Translations under genes and position numbers: made by a program
Shown here: piece after piece, positions 19,601-26,528 of the stretch
Numbering within the stretch: position 1 is the stretch's first letter
How the letters are laid out: each line of letters opens with the position of its first letter
The notes under the pieces: generated by a model
Told to the model about the DNA's origin: nothing
The model's input: only the letters and a program-made list of their open reading frames with translations
The model's database searches: none
NCBI GenBank assembly: GCA_004764695.1
Contig: SMSO01000032.1
Coordinates: forward strand, 5,848,668 to 5,912,667
DNA from: Schizochytrium sp. TIO01
Taxonomy: Eukaryota; Sar; Bigyra; Thraustochytrida; Thraustochytriidae
Reading direction: 5' to 3'
Length of the DNA: 64,000 nt

Positions 19601-21935
19601 TTGGAGATTCAGTTGGACTCGATGTGGGTGTTAAGGTTGGTGAATCTGTAGGGGAATCCGTGGGATTCAAAGTAGGTGTTAAGGTTGGTGATTCGGTAGG
19701 ACTCGAAGTAGGTATTAAGGTTGGCGATTCAGTAGGGAATTCAGTAGGACTTGAAGTGGGTGTTAAGGTTGGTGATTTGGTAGGGAAGTCAGTAGGACTC
19801 GAAGTAGGTATTAAGGTTGGTGATTCAGTAGGGAAATCCGTAGGATTTGAAGTAGGTGTTAAGGTTGGCGATTCAGTAGGGAAGTCAGTAGGATCTGAAG
19901 TAGGTGTTAAGGTTGGCGAATTTGTAGGAGATTCAGACGGATTCAAAGTAGGATTCAAAGTAGGATTCAAAGTAGGATTCGAAGTAGGATTCGAAGTAGG
20001 ATTTGAAGTAGGTGTTAAGGTCGGTGACTCGGTAGGGGATTCAGTAGGACTCGATGTGGGTGTTAAGGTTGGTGAATCTGTAGGTGAATACGTAGGATTC
20101 AAAGTAGGTGTTAAGGTTGGTGATTCGGTAGGACTCGAAGTAGGTATTAAGGTTGGCGATTCAGTAGGGAATTCAGTAGGACTTGAAGTGGGTGTTAAGG
20201 TTGGTGATTTGGTAGGGAAGTCAGTAGGACTCGAAGTAGGTATTAAGGTTGGTGATTCAGTAGGGGAATCCGTAGGATTTGAAGTAGGTGTTAAGGTTGG
20301 CGAATTTGTAGGAGATTCAGACGGATTCAAAGTAGGATTCGAAGTAGGATTCAAAGTAGGATTTGAAGTAGGTGTTAAGGTTGGGGAATCGGTAGGCGAT
20401 TCAGTAGGACTTGAAGTAGGTGTTAAAGTTGGTGACTCAGTTGGGAAATTAGTAGGATTCGAAGTAGGTGTTAAGGTTGGTGAATTAGTGGGATTTGAAG
20501 TTGGTGAATCAGTAGGACTGTTTGTTGGTTCTTCAGTGATGTTATACCAATCAGCGTTGAAAACATCTCCTAATATTGCAGGAAATGTACTTTCTGCTCC
20601 ACCCGCGAAAACATCAAATGGGGCATTAACGTAAATAGGATGTTCTGTTGTACCAAAAACTATAACACAAGATTCTGTTCCATCAATATACAATGTTGCA
20701 TTACTACCATCAATAACTTCTACATCAATATGATGCAAGTTCCCCAATTCTAAATCAATTTCCGAATCACAACCCTGGTTCGAATTTGATGTCGTTGATA
20801 CCCTCAGAAGAAGCGTTGTAGAACCTTGTTTAATAAATAAAGCAGGTTGTCGCACATAAGCGGATGATTGTCTTTCTGATCCACGCTGAATGACACCCTG
20901 AGCAGTAGATGAGTATATTTCATTCAATTGCATATCAAAACTGAAGTGGTAAGAATCTGTAATGATAATGTCTTCTTGAATTTTCGTTCGTGTCATAGAT
21001 GGTGCGTTTGTTGGGGATAAGGTTGGTATATTTGTGGGAACTAGCGTTGGTTCTGAAGTTGGATTCAGAGTTGGATAGTTTGTGGGAACTAGCGTTGGTT
21101 CTGAAGTTGGATTCAGAGTTGGATAGTTTGTGGGAACTAGCGTTGGTTCTGAGGTGGGATTTAGAGTTGGGTAATTTGTTGGGAGTAGCGTAGGTTCTGA
21201 AGTAGGATTTAGAGTTGGGTTATTTGTTGGTGTGAATGTAGGATATAATGTAGGACTATGAGTGGGTGCGCTTGTTGGTGGGAAGTTAATTTGATCGTAA
21301 CACTGACTCATATTATGGAACCATATTGATCTCCCAGATTCCTTTGTATTACCGGTCGCCCAGTAACCTGATGCATAAGTATTACTTGTCATATCTGGCC
21401 CAACACAGTCATTTAACCAACACCTTATATTGTACGTATCATCTGCTTGGGCTATATAAACCGAATTGCATACACCATCACCTGAAAGGGTGTAATTAAT
21501 GCATTTATCTGCACAGAATACATAAGGATCATACGGTACAGGTAGACTATCATAATCATACGGTCCATCTTCTATCTGAATGCTGGCACAATTAAGTTTG
21601 TTATGACGATCCTGGTACGTCCACTTACCATCTACTCCGAAAAATGTAGTATTATCATAGTCCAAAGTTTCATACACGCACTTTGACATTCGATTTGAAG
21701 AGGTATACAGCTTCGTGGGGTCGCAGTCCATTTTAGGAATCATTCGTCCATCAACCCAAGATTCCATGTATTCCCCATTGAGATTACACGTGCTAGACAT
21801 TGCATATCCCCTATTACTCATGTATGGTGCTCCTGTTGGGGCAAACGTTGGACCTTGTGATGGTGTGAGTGTAGCCGAGACACTAAGTGATAGTAAACAA
21901 TACCATGATAGATAAAGTAAGCTTAAGTTGATCAT
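16677..21935 (-). CDS. Giant PT-repeat surface protein with four Cys modules and a LamG-like domain
   Basis: Protein of 1752 residues from ATG 21935. It has a signal peptide (SLLYLSWYCLLSLSVSA) and, near the C-terminus, a membrane anchor (LILYGSIIGGSLFLIILVVIVAICI) with a short basic tail. Four copies of a Cys module of about 180 residues (coding about 21290-21830, 18890-19440, 17840-18385 and 17080-17625) begin GYAMSS-C and share ETLDYDNT-FF, KWTYQ, DPYVFCA-KCI and ATGNTKES-RSIWF. Between modules 1 and 2 lies a concanavalin/LamG-like domain (about 20535-20995). Long xPTxxPT stalks separate all parts. The layout is that of a long fibrous adhesin; similar PT stalks are common in stramenopile surface proteins. 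The Cys module family is not one I can name; the protein at 2429 has a shorter version. Host attachment is inferred. Confidence 0.85.
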   Translation of the reverse strand: MINLSLLYLSWYCLLSLSVSATLTPSQGPTFAPTGAPYMSNRGYAMSSTCNLNGEYMESWVDGRMIPKMDCDPTKLYTSSNRMSKCVYETLDYDNTTFFGVDGKWTYQDRHNKLNCASIQIEDGPYDYDSLPVPYDPYVFCADKCINYTLSGDGVCNSVYIAQADDTYNIRCWLNDCVGPDMTSNTYASGYWATGNTKESGRSIWFHNMSQCYDQINFPPTSAPTHSPTLYPTFTPTNNPTLNPTSEPTLLPTNYPTLNPTSEPTLVPTNYPTLNPTSEPTLVPTNYPTLNPTSEPTLVPTNIPTLSPTNAPSMTRTKIQEDIIITDSYHFSFDMQLNEIYSSTAQGVIQRGSERQSSAYVRQPALFIKQGSTTLLLRVSTTSNSNQGCDSEIDLELGNLHHIDVEVIDGSNATLYIDGTESCVIVFGTTEHPIYVNAPFDVFAGGAESTFPAILGDVFNADWYNITEEPTNSPTDSPTSNPTNSPTLTPTSNPTNFPTESPTLTPTSSPTESPTDSPTLTPTSNPTLNPTSNPTLNPSESPTNSPTLTPTSNPTDSPTESPTLIPTSSPTDFPTKSPTLTPTSSPTEFPTESPTLIPTSSPTESPTLTPTLNPTYSPTDSPTLTPTSSPTESPTESPTLTPTSNPTSNPTSNPTLNPTLNPTLNPSESPTNSPTLTPTSDPTDFPTESPTLTPTSNPTDFPTESPTLIPTSSPTDFPTKSPTLTPTSSPTEFPTESPTLIPTSSPTESPTLTPTLNPTDSPTDSPTLTPTSSPTESPTDSPTLTPTLNPTISPTNKPTIEPTISPTDMSTNTPTGTPTTLTPSSVPSYAPTGAPYVNNRGYAMSSTCAHNGDFMESWVDGRMIPEMDCDPLKLYSEQNQQTECTYETLDYDNTTFFGEDGKWTYQDRHNKWMCDSVEVADGPYAYSSLPLPYDPYVFCAEKCINHTHSGDGVCNSVYIAQADDTYALRCYMYDCVGPNMTSDNYTTGYWATGNTKESGRSIWFKDMSECSSAVDEYLLNTLSPTHSPTLLPTVDPTLSPTHSPTLLPTVDPTLSPTHSPTLLPTVDPTLSPTHSPTLLPTVDPTLSPTLYPSATPTNNPTYYPTPDPTNMPTLTPTLIPTYYPTEYPTITPSQTPTNNPTLNPTIVPTNAPTSFPTISPTYYPSNEPTMAPVPTFSPTAYPTSAPFMSTRGYAMSSSCSHNGDFMESWVDGRMIPEMECDSSNLYTDQNKQGSCSFETLDYDNTTFFAEDGKWTYQNKHNRLNCDGVQVEDGPFPYNTLPTPYDPYVFCAERCINYTTSGAGVCNSVYISQSEDTYAVRCWLNDCVGPTLTSDEYLIGYWATGNTKESCRSIWFNDMPQCSLEVQQYLESTQQPTLYPTPAPTQQPTEYPSIGPTSAPTNTPTLLPTLYPSNRPTTMVPTKAPVLTPSPTMMPTLAPFISNKGYTMSSSCNVNGEFYTSEVDAREIPKLECSSNALYTEEYKKRTCFYETLDYDNTEFFAEDGKWTYQNQHNKLLCDNTLTIYGPYSESDLPEPYDPYVFCADKCIDYNIKDNTGTCNSVLITLSDDSHLLRCNLYDCVGPDMMSNTYDTGTWATGNTKESCRSIWFGDMANCIYSVENPTRAPTMNPTQVPTSITPTKSPITASPPPTLTRVPSVGPTYSPQTPTTSSPTSPTTSAPTHYQPSATPEPTTPPTSSSLGSQQLILYGSIIGGSLFLIILVVIVAICIHTYRKSKAQKRLQRNIIISNPTIL
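18673..18880 (-). repeat. 48-bp tandem repeat within the PT stalk between Cys modules 2 and 3
   Basis: Four nearly identical 48-bp units begin at 18673, 18721, 18769 and 18817, with part of a fifth after that. Each encodes 16 residues of the form SPTHSPTLLPTVDPTL. They differ at single bases (for example ttggc, gggc, aggc), so the expansion looks recent. Confidence 0.9.
19580..20530 (-). repeat. Higher-order PT repeat: two duplicated blocks of about 430 and 384 bp
   Basis: Units of 12 bp encoding x-P-T-x build blocks that recur in the same order. The string gatgtgggtg at 19621 recurs at 20053 (offset 432), and ggcgaatttgtagg at 19915 recurs at 20299 (offset 384). One block has therefore been duplicated and has since lost or gained about 48 bp. 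Several GGATTCAAAGTA units (NPT codons) are further expanded at 19940-20010. Confidence 0.85.
21036..21227 (-). repeat. 48-bp tandem repeat in the stalk between Cys module 1 and the LamG-like domain
   Basis: Four 48-bp units start at 21036, 21084, 21132 and 21180 (gggaactagcg or gggagtagcg), each coding for 16 residues like PTSEPTLVPTNYPTLN. The first units are nearly identical. Confidence 0.88.
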
Positions 21936-22000
21936 TTATACTCTTTATGTTATATTGATTCTATAAGCATATAATGGGAAAGTCAAAGAACATATACATA

Positions 22001-22345
22001 TTATATGACTTTAATGTGAGAAATAAATAGTATTATTCCTAAACCGGTAAAATGTTCCGAAAACGTAGAGAGCCCTTTAACTAATATCGGTAGTGGAACA
22101 CTCCGCGCTTTATTGCTTAGTTCTAAATTTCTGTTCCATGAATCATCCAGCACGAGTGTATCTTCGGGTAATCCACATTCGGCTTGAAGTAGTTTGAGAT
22201 CATTGGCACCGTCATCAAATGATAAACATAGATCTGTATTCCACCAATTTTGTAACTTATCAAATAAGTCCTCTTCAGGGCTAGCCTCTAATTGCATTAG
22301 AGATCCATCAAATAGATCTTGTATACTAATACAATCTACTGTCAT
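22001..22345 (-). CDS. Small acidic protein of unknown function
   Basis: Protein of 114 residues from ATG 22345, with no recognised domain. The N-terminal two thirds are acidic and rich in Leu/Asp (SLMQLEASPEEDLFDKLQNWW). The C-terminus is hydrophobic (GLGIILFISHI), possibly a weak membrane tail. It ends 66 bp from the start of the giant surface protein gene and begins beside the repeat-containing intergenic region. It is accepted on length and position only. Confidence 0.5.
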   Translation of the reverse strand: MTVDCISIQDLFDGSLMQLEASPEEDLFDKLQNWWNTDLCLSFDDGANDLKLLQAECGLPEDTLVLDDSWNRNLELSNKARSVPLPILVKGLSTFSEHFTGLGIILFISHIKVI

Positions 22346-22364
22346 TTGTGAAAATTCAGTCTTG

Positions 22365-22397
22365 CGTTTGGTGTTTGGTGCTTGGTGTTTGGTGCTT
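22365..22397. repeat. Short direct repeats of GTTTGGTG type
   Basis: The plus strand carries four spaced copies of GTTTGGTG or CTTGGTG within about 33 bp; the minus strand reads CACCAAACACCAAG. The same word (CAAACACCAAACTC) is part of the recurring upstream motif in front of the gene at 27966. These copies sit 20-50 bp upstream of ATG 22345, so they may be a multimerised promoter element or simple slippage. Confidence 0.5.
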
Positions 22398-22443
22398 TAA
22401 AGCTTGGAATATATCATAATTACTAATGTAAGTTACAAGGATT

Positions 22444-22662
22444 ATTCGTTGACTAACAATAAGGTTTCTCGAAGGTTGCCTCTTGTTCTTGAGGAACATT
22501 CGTTGACTAACAATAAGGTTTCTCGAAGGTTGCCTTTTGTTCTTGAGGAACATTCGTTGAATATCAATAAGGTTTCTCGAAGGTTGTCTTTGTTCCTGAG
22601 GAACATTCGCTGAACATCAATAAGATTTCTCGAAAGTAGCTTTCTTGTTCCTGAGGAACATT
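22444..22662. repeat. 54-bp tandem repeat array, four units
   Basis: Units begin at 22444, 22498, 22552 and 22605 and end at about 22660 (periods 54, 54, 53, 55). Each has ATTCGTTGA, then CAATAAGGTTTCTCGAAGGT, and closes with TTGAGGAAC. The first two units are nearly identical and the later two are diverged. No spacers lie between units. The array fills the gap between the genes at 22001 and 22674, and its last bases abut the 3' end of the latter. Confidence 0.9.
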
Positions 22663-22673
22663 CTTTCGGTGTA

Positions 22674-23138
22674 TCACGATGATGATGTCTGAAGCTCAAA
22701 CAAAAAGATAAGTTGTTGGTAGTTGACGAGGTGATTGATTAATTGGTCACGTAAAAGTCCATATAACTCTCCAGCGTCGCCATCTAGTCTGGCTTTATTT
22801 GCCTTGTTTATAATGGCTTTATATTCAACAATAGAAGATAGGATCTGTCGGTGGCAAGGGTGATCTTCACAAAATGCAACGCGTTTGTAAAATTGTGGAT
22901 CGTGGAAAGTTTTAAAAATCGCCGTAGTTTCTGTATAGTCCATTTCTTTGACACACGCTTGAAACACTGTGTCAATATCTTCGACTTCTACATCATGCAT
23001 TGATCGTTTTTTGGAAGACCGAATCTGCTGAGCGTTGGTGTTTGATTGTGTAAAGTTATGTTGCCGATTATTATGACGTGGTGTGTAGACAGTAATGAAT
23101 TCTAGAAGCTTTCGCTCCACATCTGTTAGTTTATCCAT
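22674..23138 (-). CDS. Protein of unknown function, 154 residues
   Basis: Start at ATG 23138. The N-terminal part is polar and probably disordered (PRHNNRQHNFTQSNTNAQQ), with a basic patch (SSKKRSMHD). The rest is predicted helical, with a His/Cys pair (CEDHPCHRQ). No family is recognised. It diverges from the ribonucleotide reductase small subunit gene, so the 126-bp region between them must serve both. Confidence 0.6.
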   Translation of the reverse strand: MDKLTDVERKLLEFITVYTPRHNNRQHNFTQSNTNAQQIRSSKKRSMHDVEVEDIDTVFQACVKEMDYTETTAIFKTFHDPQFYKRVAFCEDHPCHRQILSSIVEYKAIINKANKARLDGDAGELYGLLRDQLINHLVNYQQLIFLFELQTSSS

Positions 23139-23227
23139 TGACCTCGTAGGTGTTACCGAAATATATGGTATCTATCACAGTTCATATAAGGTTTAAAGTA
23201 TCAATTCCGCATTCAAGTCGAGATGCA

Positions 23228-23242
23228 AGCAAACCCCTAACG
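23228..23242 (+). promoter_or_regulatory. Candidate promoter motif upstream of the small reductase subunit
   Basis: AGCAAACCCCTAACG is a near-perfect copy of the recurring motif. It ends 22 bp before ATG 23265. Confidence 0.6.
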
Positions 23243-23264
23243 TAAATCAATCGAAGGTAAAAAA

Positions 23265-24281
23265 ATGATGACAATGAAGAAGAATGAAGGTGAGGTAGAG
23301 GAATACCCACTCACGATTCGTGATGTGAAGCGTAGATACTCTTGTTTCCCAACGCACCACCATGATCTTTGGGCCCTCTACAATGATCGCGCACTAGGGA
23401 CGATCTGGACCCCTGGAGATGTTGACTTGAGTGGTGATAAGGATCATTGGGACAACAAGCTCACTGCGGATGAGCGTCACTTTCTGACACATGTTCTTTG
23501 CTTTTTTGCATCTGCAGATGCTATAGTAGCTGAGAATATCAGTATCAACTTCATGACTGAGGTAGATGTTTTGGAGATCAAAATGTTCTACTCATACCAG
23601 GAGGGAAATGAGCAGATTCACAGCCAAGTGTACTCCACCTTGATTCTAACATACCTCGTTGAACAGAAAGCTCAAGACGAAGCATTCCGTGCAGTCGAGC
23701 ACATTCCTGGTGTTGCAGCCAAAGCAAACTGGGCTCTCAAGTTCTCGGACCGATCAGTAGCTCCATTTGCTGAAAGATTGATCGCATTCATCTGCCTCGA
23801 AGGTATTATGTTTGCAGGTTCTTTTGCAGCCATCTTCTACTTTCGCAGTCGCAATCTCCTTCCTGGACTCAGTCATGCAAACTCCTACATTATGCAGGAT
23901 GAAATGCTCCATGTGGACTTTGCCATTGCCGTTTACTCGTACATGAAATCCCACCTGCGGCTTTCGGAAGAACGTGTTCATGAAATTTTCTCAGAGGCCG
24001 TTGAAATTGAGATGGACTTTCTGGAAAATTCCATCCCAGTCGGACTGATCGGTCTAAATGCCGACATGATGAAGAATTATATCAAGTTCATGACAGACTC
24101 TTGGTTAGTTGCGCTTGGGTACAGCCCAATGTACGACATTACAGAGAATCCGCTCGACTTTATGGAGTTGGCCAATGTCAAGTGCAAGACCAACTTTTTT
24201 GAACGCCGCACAATCGAGTACGTCACTGGGCGCGGCATTTCTACTGAGGATCAAGCTTTCTCTCTCGATGCTGAGTTCTAA
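23265..24281 (+). CDS. nrdB: Ribonucleoside-diphosphate reductase small subunit (class I)
   Basis: Protein of 338 residues from ATG 23265, the usual length for R2. It carries the diiron centre and tyrosyl radical that start catalysis in the large subunit (14202). Iron ligands are visible in FASADAIVAENI (Glu), EGNEQIHSQVYS (Glu and His), LEGIMFAGSF (Glu) and DEMLHVDFA (Glu and His). The radical tyrosine lies in MFYSYQEGNEQIH, matching the F-Y-G-F-Q of eukaryotic R2. The acidic C-terminal tail (FSLDAEF) is the peptide by which R2 docks to R1. The two reductase genes are 6.6 kb apart with the adhesin between them; only this one has the recurring upstream motif. Confidence 0.97.
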   Translation: MMTMKKNEGEVEEYPLTIRDVKRRYSCFPTHHHDLWALYNDRALGTIWTPGDVDLSGDKDHWDNKLTADERHFLTHVLCFFASADAIVAENISINFMTEVDVLEIKMFYSYQEGNEQIHSQVYSTLILTYLVEQKAQDEAFRAVEHIPGVAAKANWALKFSDRSVAPFAERLIAFICLEGIMFAGSFAAIFYFRSRNLLPGLSHANSYIMQDEMLHVDFAIAVYSYMKSHLRLSEERVHEIFSEAVEIEMDFLENSIPVGLIGLNADMMKNYIKFMTDSWLVALGYSPMYDITENPLDFMELANVKCKTNFFERRTIEYVTGRGISTEDQAFSLDAEF

Positions 24282-24301
24282 ATAAAAGTTTAATCATAGT
24301 T

Positions 24302-25243
24302 TCAATTTACATGTCTAGTTGCTAAATACATTGATAGAGGTAGAGTATTAACCGTCGTATTTGTTAAAAGTGGATTGAAAACACATTGATTGATAGCTAC
24401 AGGGCTTAGATAATCTGCGTTATCAAGCTTGCGAATAAAAGATGAACGCAAAATTAGCTTTAGACGCTCGACGATCATCACAGCTAGTTTAATAGCTCCC
24501 CGCACATCGATTCCTTGATCACAGTACTTCGACAACAAATGTACCATAACCGCACGTTCGAGTCTCGAGAAGGGATTGTGATCAGCAAAGCAATAAGATA
24601 GATGCTCGGGTGGAAAAAGCTGCAAACGGTGCAGAATTGCTTGATCGATACCATTTTCATCGTATTCACAGTGTTGACCACTCAGGTGATTTACAAAATC
24701 TTCCCCGCAGGAATCGCCTCTATGAAAAAGGTCATTTAGCAAAATGGCAGCTTTGACCTTATGCCACCCTTTACCGTTAGGATCTGTTTGGCGTTCAATA
24801 AATGCATGAAACATATTCTCGCCTGGCGTAAGTTGCGGGAATGGTCCATCATCGGCACTATGTAGTCTATGTTTATCCGAGTGTGTCATCTTAAGGCGAA
24901 GAAATTTGGGTAACAACTTATGATCAGCCTTTTTAGGGAATGGGTCCTTATCGGTTCTCACACTTACACTATCACCATCATCATCACGATCATCATTGGA
25001 TTCATCAACGACTTCGGCCATAGGGATATAACGACGTGCCTGTGATTTTGCACTGTACTCGTGTGCCTCTTGTTCCTTGGCATGTCGTGTGCGCCGTGCA
25101 CTCCTCCGATCCGCCTTTTCACTGTCAAACGCGTCATTCAGAACGCTTCCACCCAATGTCTGAAGCCCGTCTCCGTCTAGGGTTGGTCCCCCGCCGCTTG
25201 ATTCAATGTTACTGTATCGTCTAAGTGACTTCTTATGATGCAT
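24302..25243 (-). CDS. Protein of unknown function, about 313 residues
   Basis: I use ATG 25243 (MHHKKSLRRYSN). A longer reading to 25345 would overlap the divergent resolvase gene and begins at a non-ATG codon. The N-terminal third is charged and low in complexity (EKADRRSARRTRHAKEQEAH, then a DESNDDRDDDGDS acidic run), so probably disordered. The C-terminal two thirds are globular (KVKAAILLNDLFHRGDSCGEDF onward). No family is recognised. A virion or regulatory protein is possible, but nothing in the sequence decides it. Confidence 0.6.
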   Translation of the reverse strand: MHHKKSLRRYSNIESSGGGPTLDGDGLQTLGGSVLNDAFDSEKADRRSARRTRHAKEQEAHEYSAKSQARRYIPMAEVVDESNDDRDDDGDSVSVRTDKDPFPKKADHKLLPKFLRLKMTHSDKHRLHSADDGPFPQLTPGENMFHAFIERQTDPNGKGWHKVKAAILLNDLFHRGDSCGEDFVNHLSGQHCEYDENGIDQAILHRLQLFPPEHLSYCFADHNPFSRLERAVMVHLLSKYCDQGIDVRGAIKLAVMIVERLKLILRSSFIRKLDNADYLSPVAINQCVFNPLLTNTTVNTLPLSMYLATRHVN

Positions 25244-25310
25244 CCTGATAATTAATGATTTTCTAGTATATAATAGCAAAAGGATTCCATGTATATATTC
25301 GTGAACTCCC

Positions 25311-25898
25311 ATGATTATTCTATCAATCGATCCTGGGATCGTCAATATGGGAGTTGCGATCTACAATAGTGACTCTGAAGAAATCATTTTTGCTAAGAAA
25401 TTATCTTTAGGTAAAAGAATGCGGGATGTGCAAGAAAAAAATACTATAAATGATATCTATAAAATTTTCTTTGACCCTTCGAAATCACCTATTGCAGAAT
25501 TTATTGACCGTATTCAAGTTATTCTCATTGAACAACAAATGAAAAGAAGGTTTTTGATTATTCAACACGTTATTGGTGCTATAGCCATGATGCTCAATAT
25601 CAAGTACTATTTTGTTCCTCCTCAAGTCATAAAAAGACATTTCGGGTTTGGCCACAAGAAGGGGGCTAAGAAGTCATCCTCCTCTTCTGTCTCGACATCT
25701 AGAGGAAAAACAAAAAAAAGCATGCATCGGGCGAATAAGAAGAACGCTATTGATATTGTAGACAGAATTTTACCTGAAATCTTGCAGAAGAACAACAAAA
25801 CTTTGAAAACGGCAACAAGGTCTATTACAATTAAGGATGATGATATTGCAGACGCTTTCTTACAAGCCTTATGGTTTAGTCAAACCAATAGAATCTAA
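25311..25898 (+). CDS. RuvC-fold Holliday junction resolvase (poxvirus A22-like type)
   Basis: Protein of 195 residues from ATG 25311. The RNase-H-fold acidic residues are clear: Asp7 in ILSIDPGIVNMGVAIY, Glu74 in VILIEQQ, and the pair in IKDDDIADAFLQA (Asp178, Asp181 or neighbours). A basic insert (GHKKGAKKSSSSS, then RGKTKKSMHRANKK) lies before the last motif, as in giant-virus and poxvirus resolvases. It cuts branched replication or recombination intermediates so that unit genomes can be resolved and packaged. Its 3' end overlaps the TBP-like gene on the other strand by 30 bp. Confidence 0.85.
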   Translation: MIILSIDPGIVNMGVAIYNSDSEEIIFAKKLSLGKRMRDVQEKNTINDIYKIFFDPSKSPIAEFIDRIQVILIEQQMKRRFLIIQHVIGAIAMMLNIKYYFVPPQVIKRHFGFGHKKGAKKSSSSSVSTSRGKTKKSMHRANKKNAIDIVDRILPEILQKNNKTLKTATRSITIKDDDIADAFLQALWFSQTNRI

Positions 25899-26471
25899 AA
25901 GTGGAACCAGTGTCTTGTTGATGTACAGTGTTGCGCGCTCTAAGTCGTCCTGTGACTTGAGACCTGCTGTATTGATAGCACCAGATGAAAAAATACTAAA
26001 TGTGGTCTTGGAGTCCCCAAATGGTCTTAAACGCAAAGCCGAGAAGGACTGTCGATCCATCATAACAATAGGACGGTGCCCACCATATGCAGTACACGGG
26101 TCGTTCCCTGAGAATAAGTCATCAATAGTACTTCCGCCCAATTCATCATATAGACGGTCTAAGTCAACTGTATAAGGATAATAATACTTTACAACCAAGT
26201 TCCGTAGTGTTACACACTTTGGTACTACACCAAACAACCGAATCATCTCATTTGAAACGGCGTCCAAAGTTAGCGTTTGGGTAAAGAGGATAAAGTATCC
26301 AGATTGATACATGTTCACTGTGAAGTCCTTAGAATAAAAAGTGAGGCGCCACGTACAGTCTTTCTTCACAACACAATTCCAGTGAGTGTGAGCAAACTTT
26401 TTCAAGTTGACCTCTATTCCCATATGAACACTGATTGCCATATTGGTGATATGAGGTAATATTTCTACCAT
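25869..26471 (-). CDS. TATA-binding-protein-like transcription factor
   Basis: I start at ATG 26471 (MVEILPHITNMAISVHMGIE), since the recurring promoter motif lies just upstream within the longer non-ATG frame. That gives 200 residues. The protein has the two-repeat TBP fold. Repeat 1 runs from the NMAISVHMGIEVNLKKFAH strand and is diverged. Repeat 2 keeps FSALRLRPFGDSKTTFSIFS with its two DNA-intercalating Phe, then SSGAINTAGLKSQDDLERA, close to the eukaryotic SSGK-TGAK motif. Repeat 2 also carries a Ser/Gly-rich insert of about 20 residues before FSALR. The repeat 1 positions that correspond to the intercalating Phe seem changed (NMYQSGYF), so DNA binding may be altered. It likely recruits the viral RNA polymerase, whose large subunit is at 42887. 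Confidence 0.78.
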   Translation of the reverse strand: MVEILPHITNMAISVHMGIEVNLKKFAHTHWNCVVKKDCTWRLTFYSKDFTVNMYQSGYFILFTQTLTLDAVSNEMIRLFGVVPKCVTLRNLVVKYYYPYTVDLDRLYDELGGSTIDDLFSGNDPCTAYGGHRPIVMMDRQSFSALRLRPFGDSKTTFSIFSSGAINTAGLKSQDDLERATLYINKTLVPLLDSIGLTKP

Positions 26472-26500
26472 TGTGCATATGTGTGTATATGAAAACCTAA

Positions 26501-26516
26501 CGATTAGGGGTTTGCA
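26501..26516 (-). promoter_or_regulatory. Candidate promoter motif upstream of the TBP-like gene
   Basis: The minus strand reads TGCAAACCCCTAATCG, matching the recurring motif. It lies about 30 bp before ATG 26471, within the 57-bp divergent gap to the gene at 26529. Confidence 0.55.
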
Positions 26517-26528
26517 GACCCATAAAGT

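Noticed and set aside
19486-20634. Plus-strand open frame of 382 codons rich in Val and Gly
   Set aside because: It is the reverse frame of the PT repeats: the minus-strand x-P-T codons read as V-G on the other strand and lack stops. There is no independent signal, and the minus frame has signal peptide, domains and anchor.
22444-22662. CRISPR array
   Set aside because: Units touch each other directly with no unique spacers, and the setting is a eukaryotic virus.
22442-22699. Open frames on both strands with an 18-residue repeat through the 54-bp array
   Set aside because: 54 is a multiple of three, so any stop-free frame continues across units. The longest has no ATG at its head and overlaps the 3' end of a better gene.
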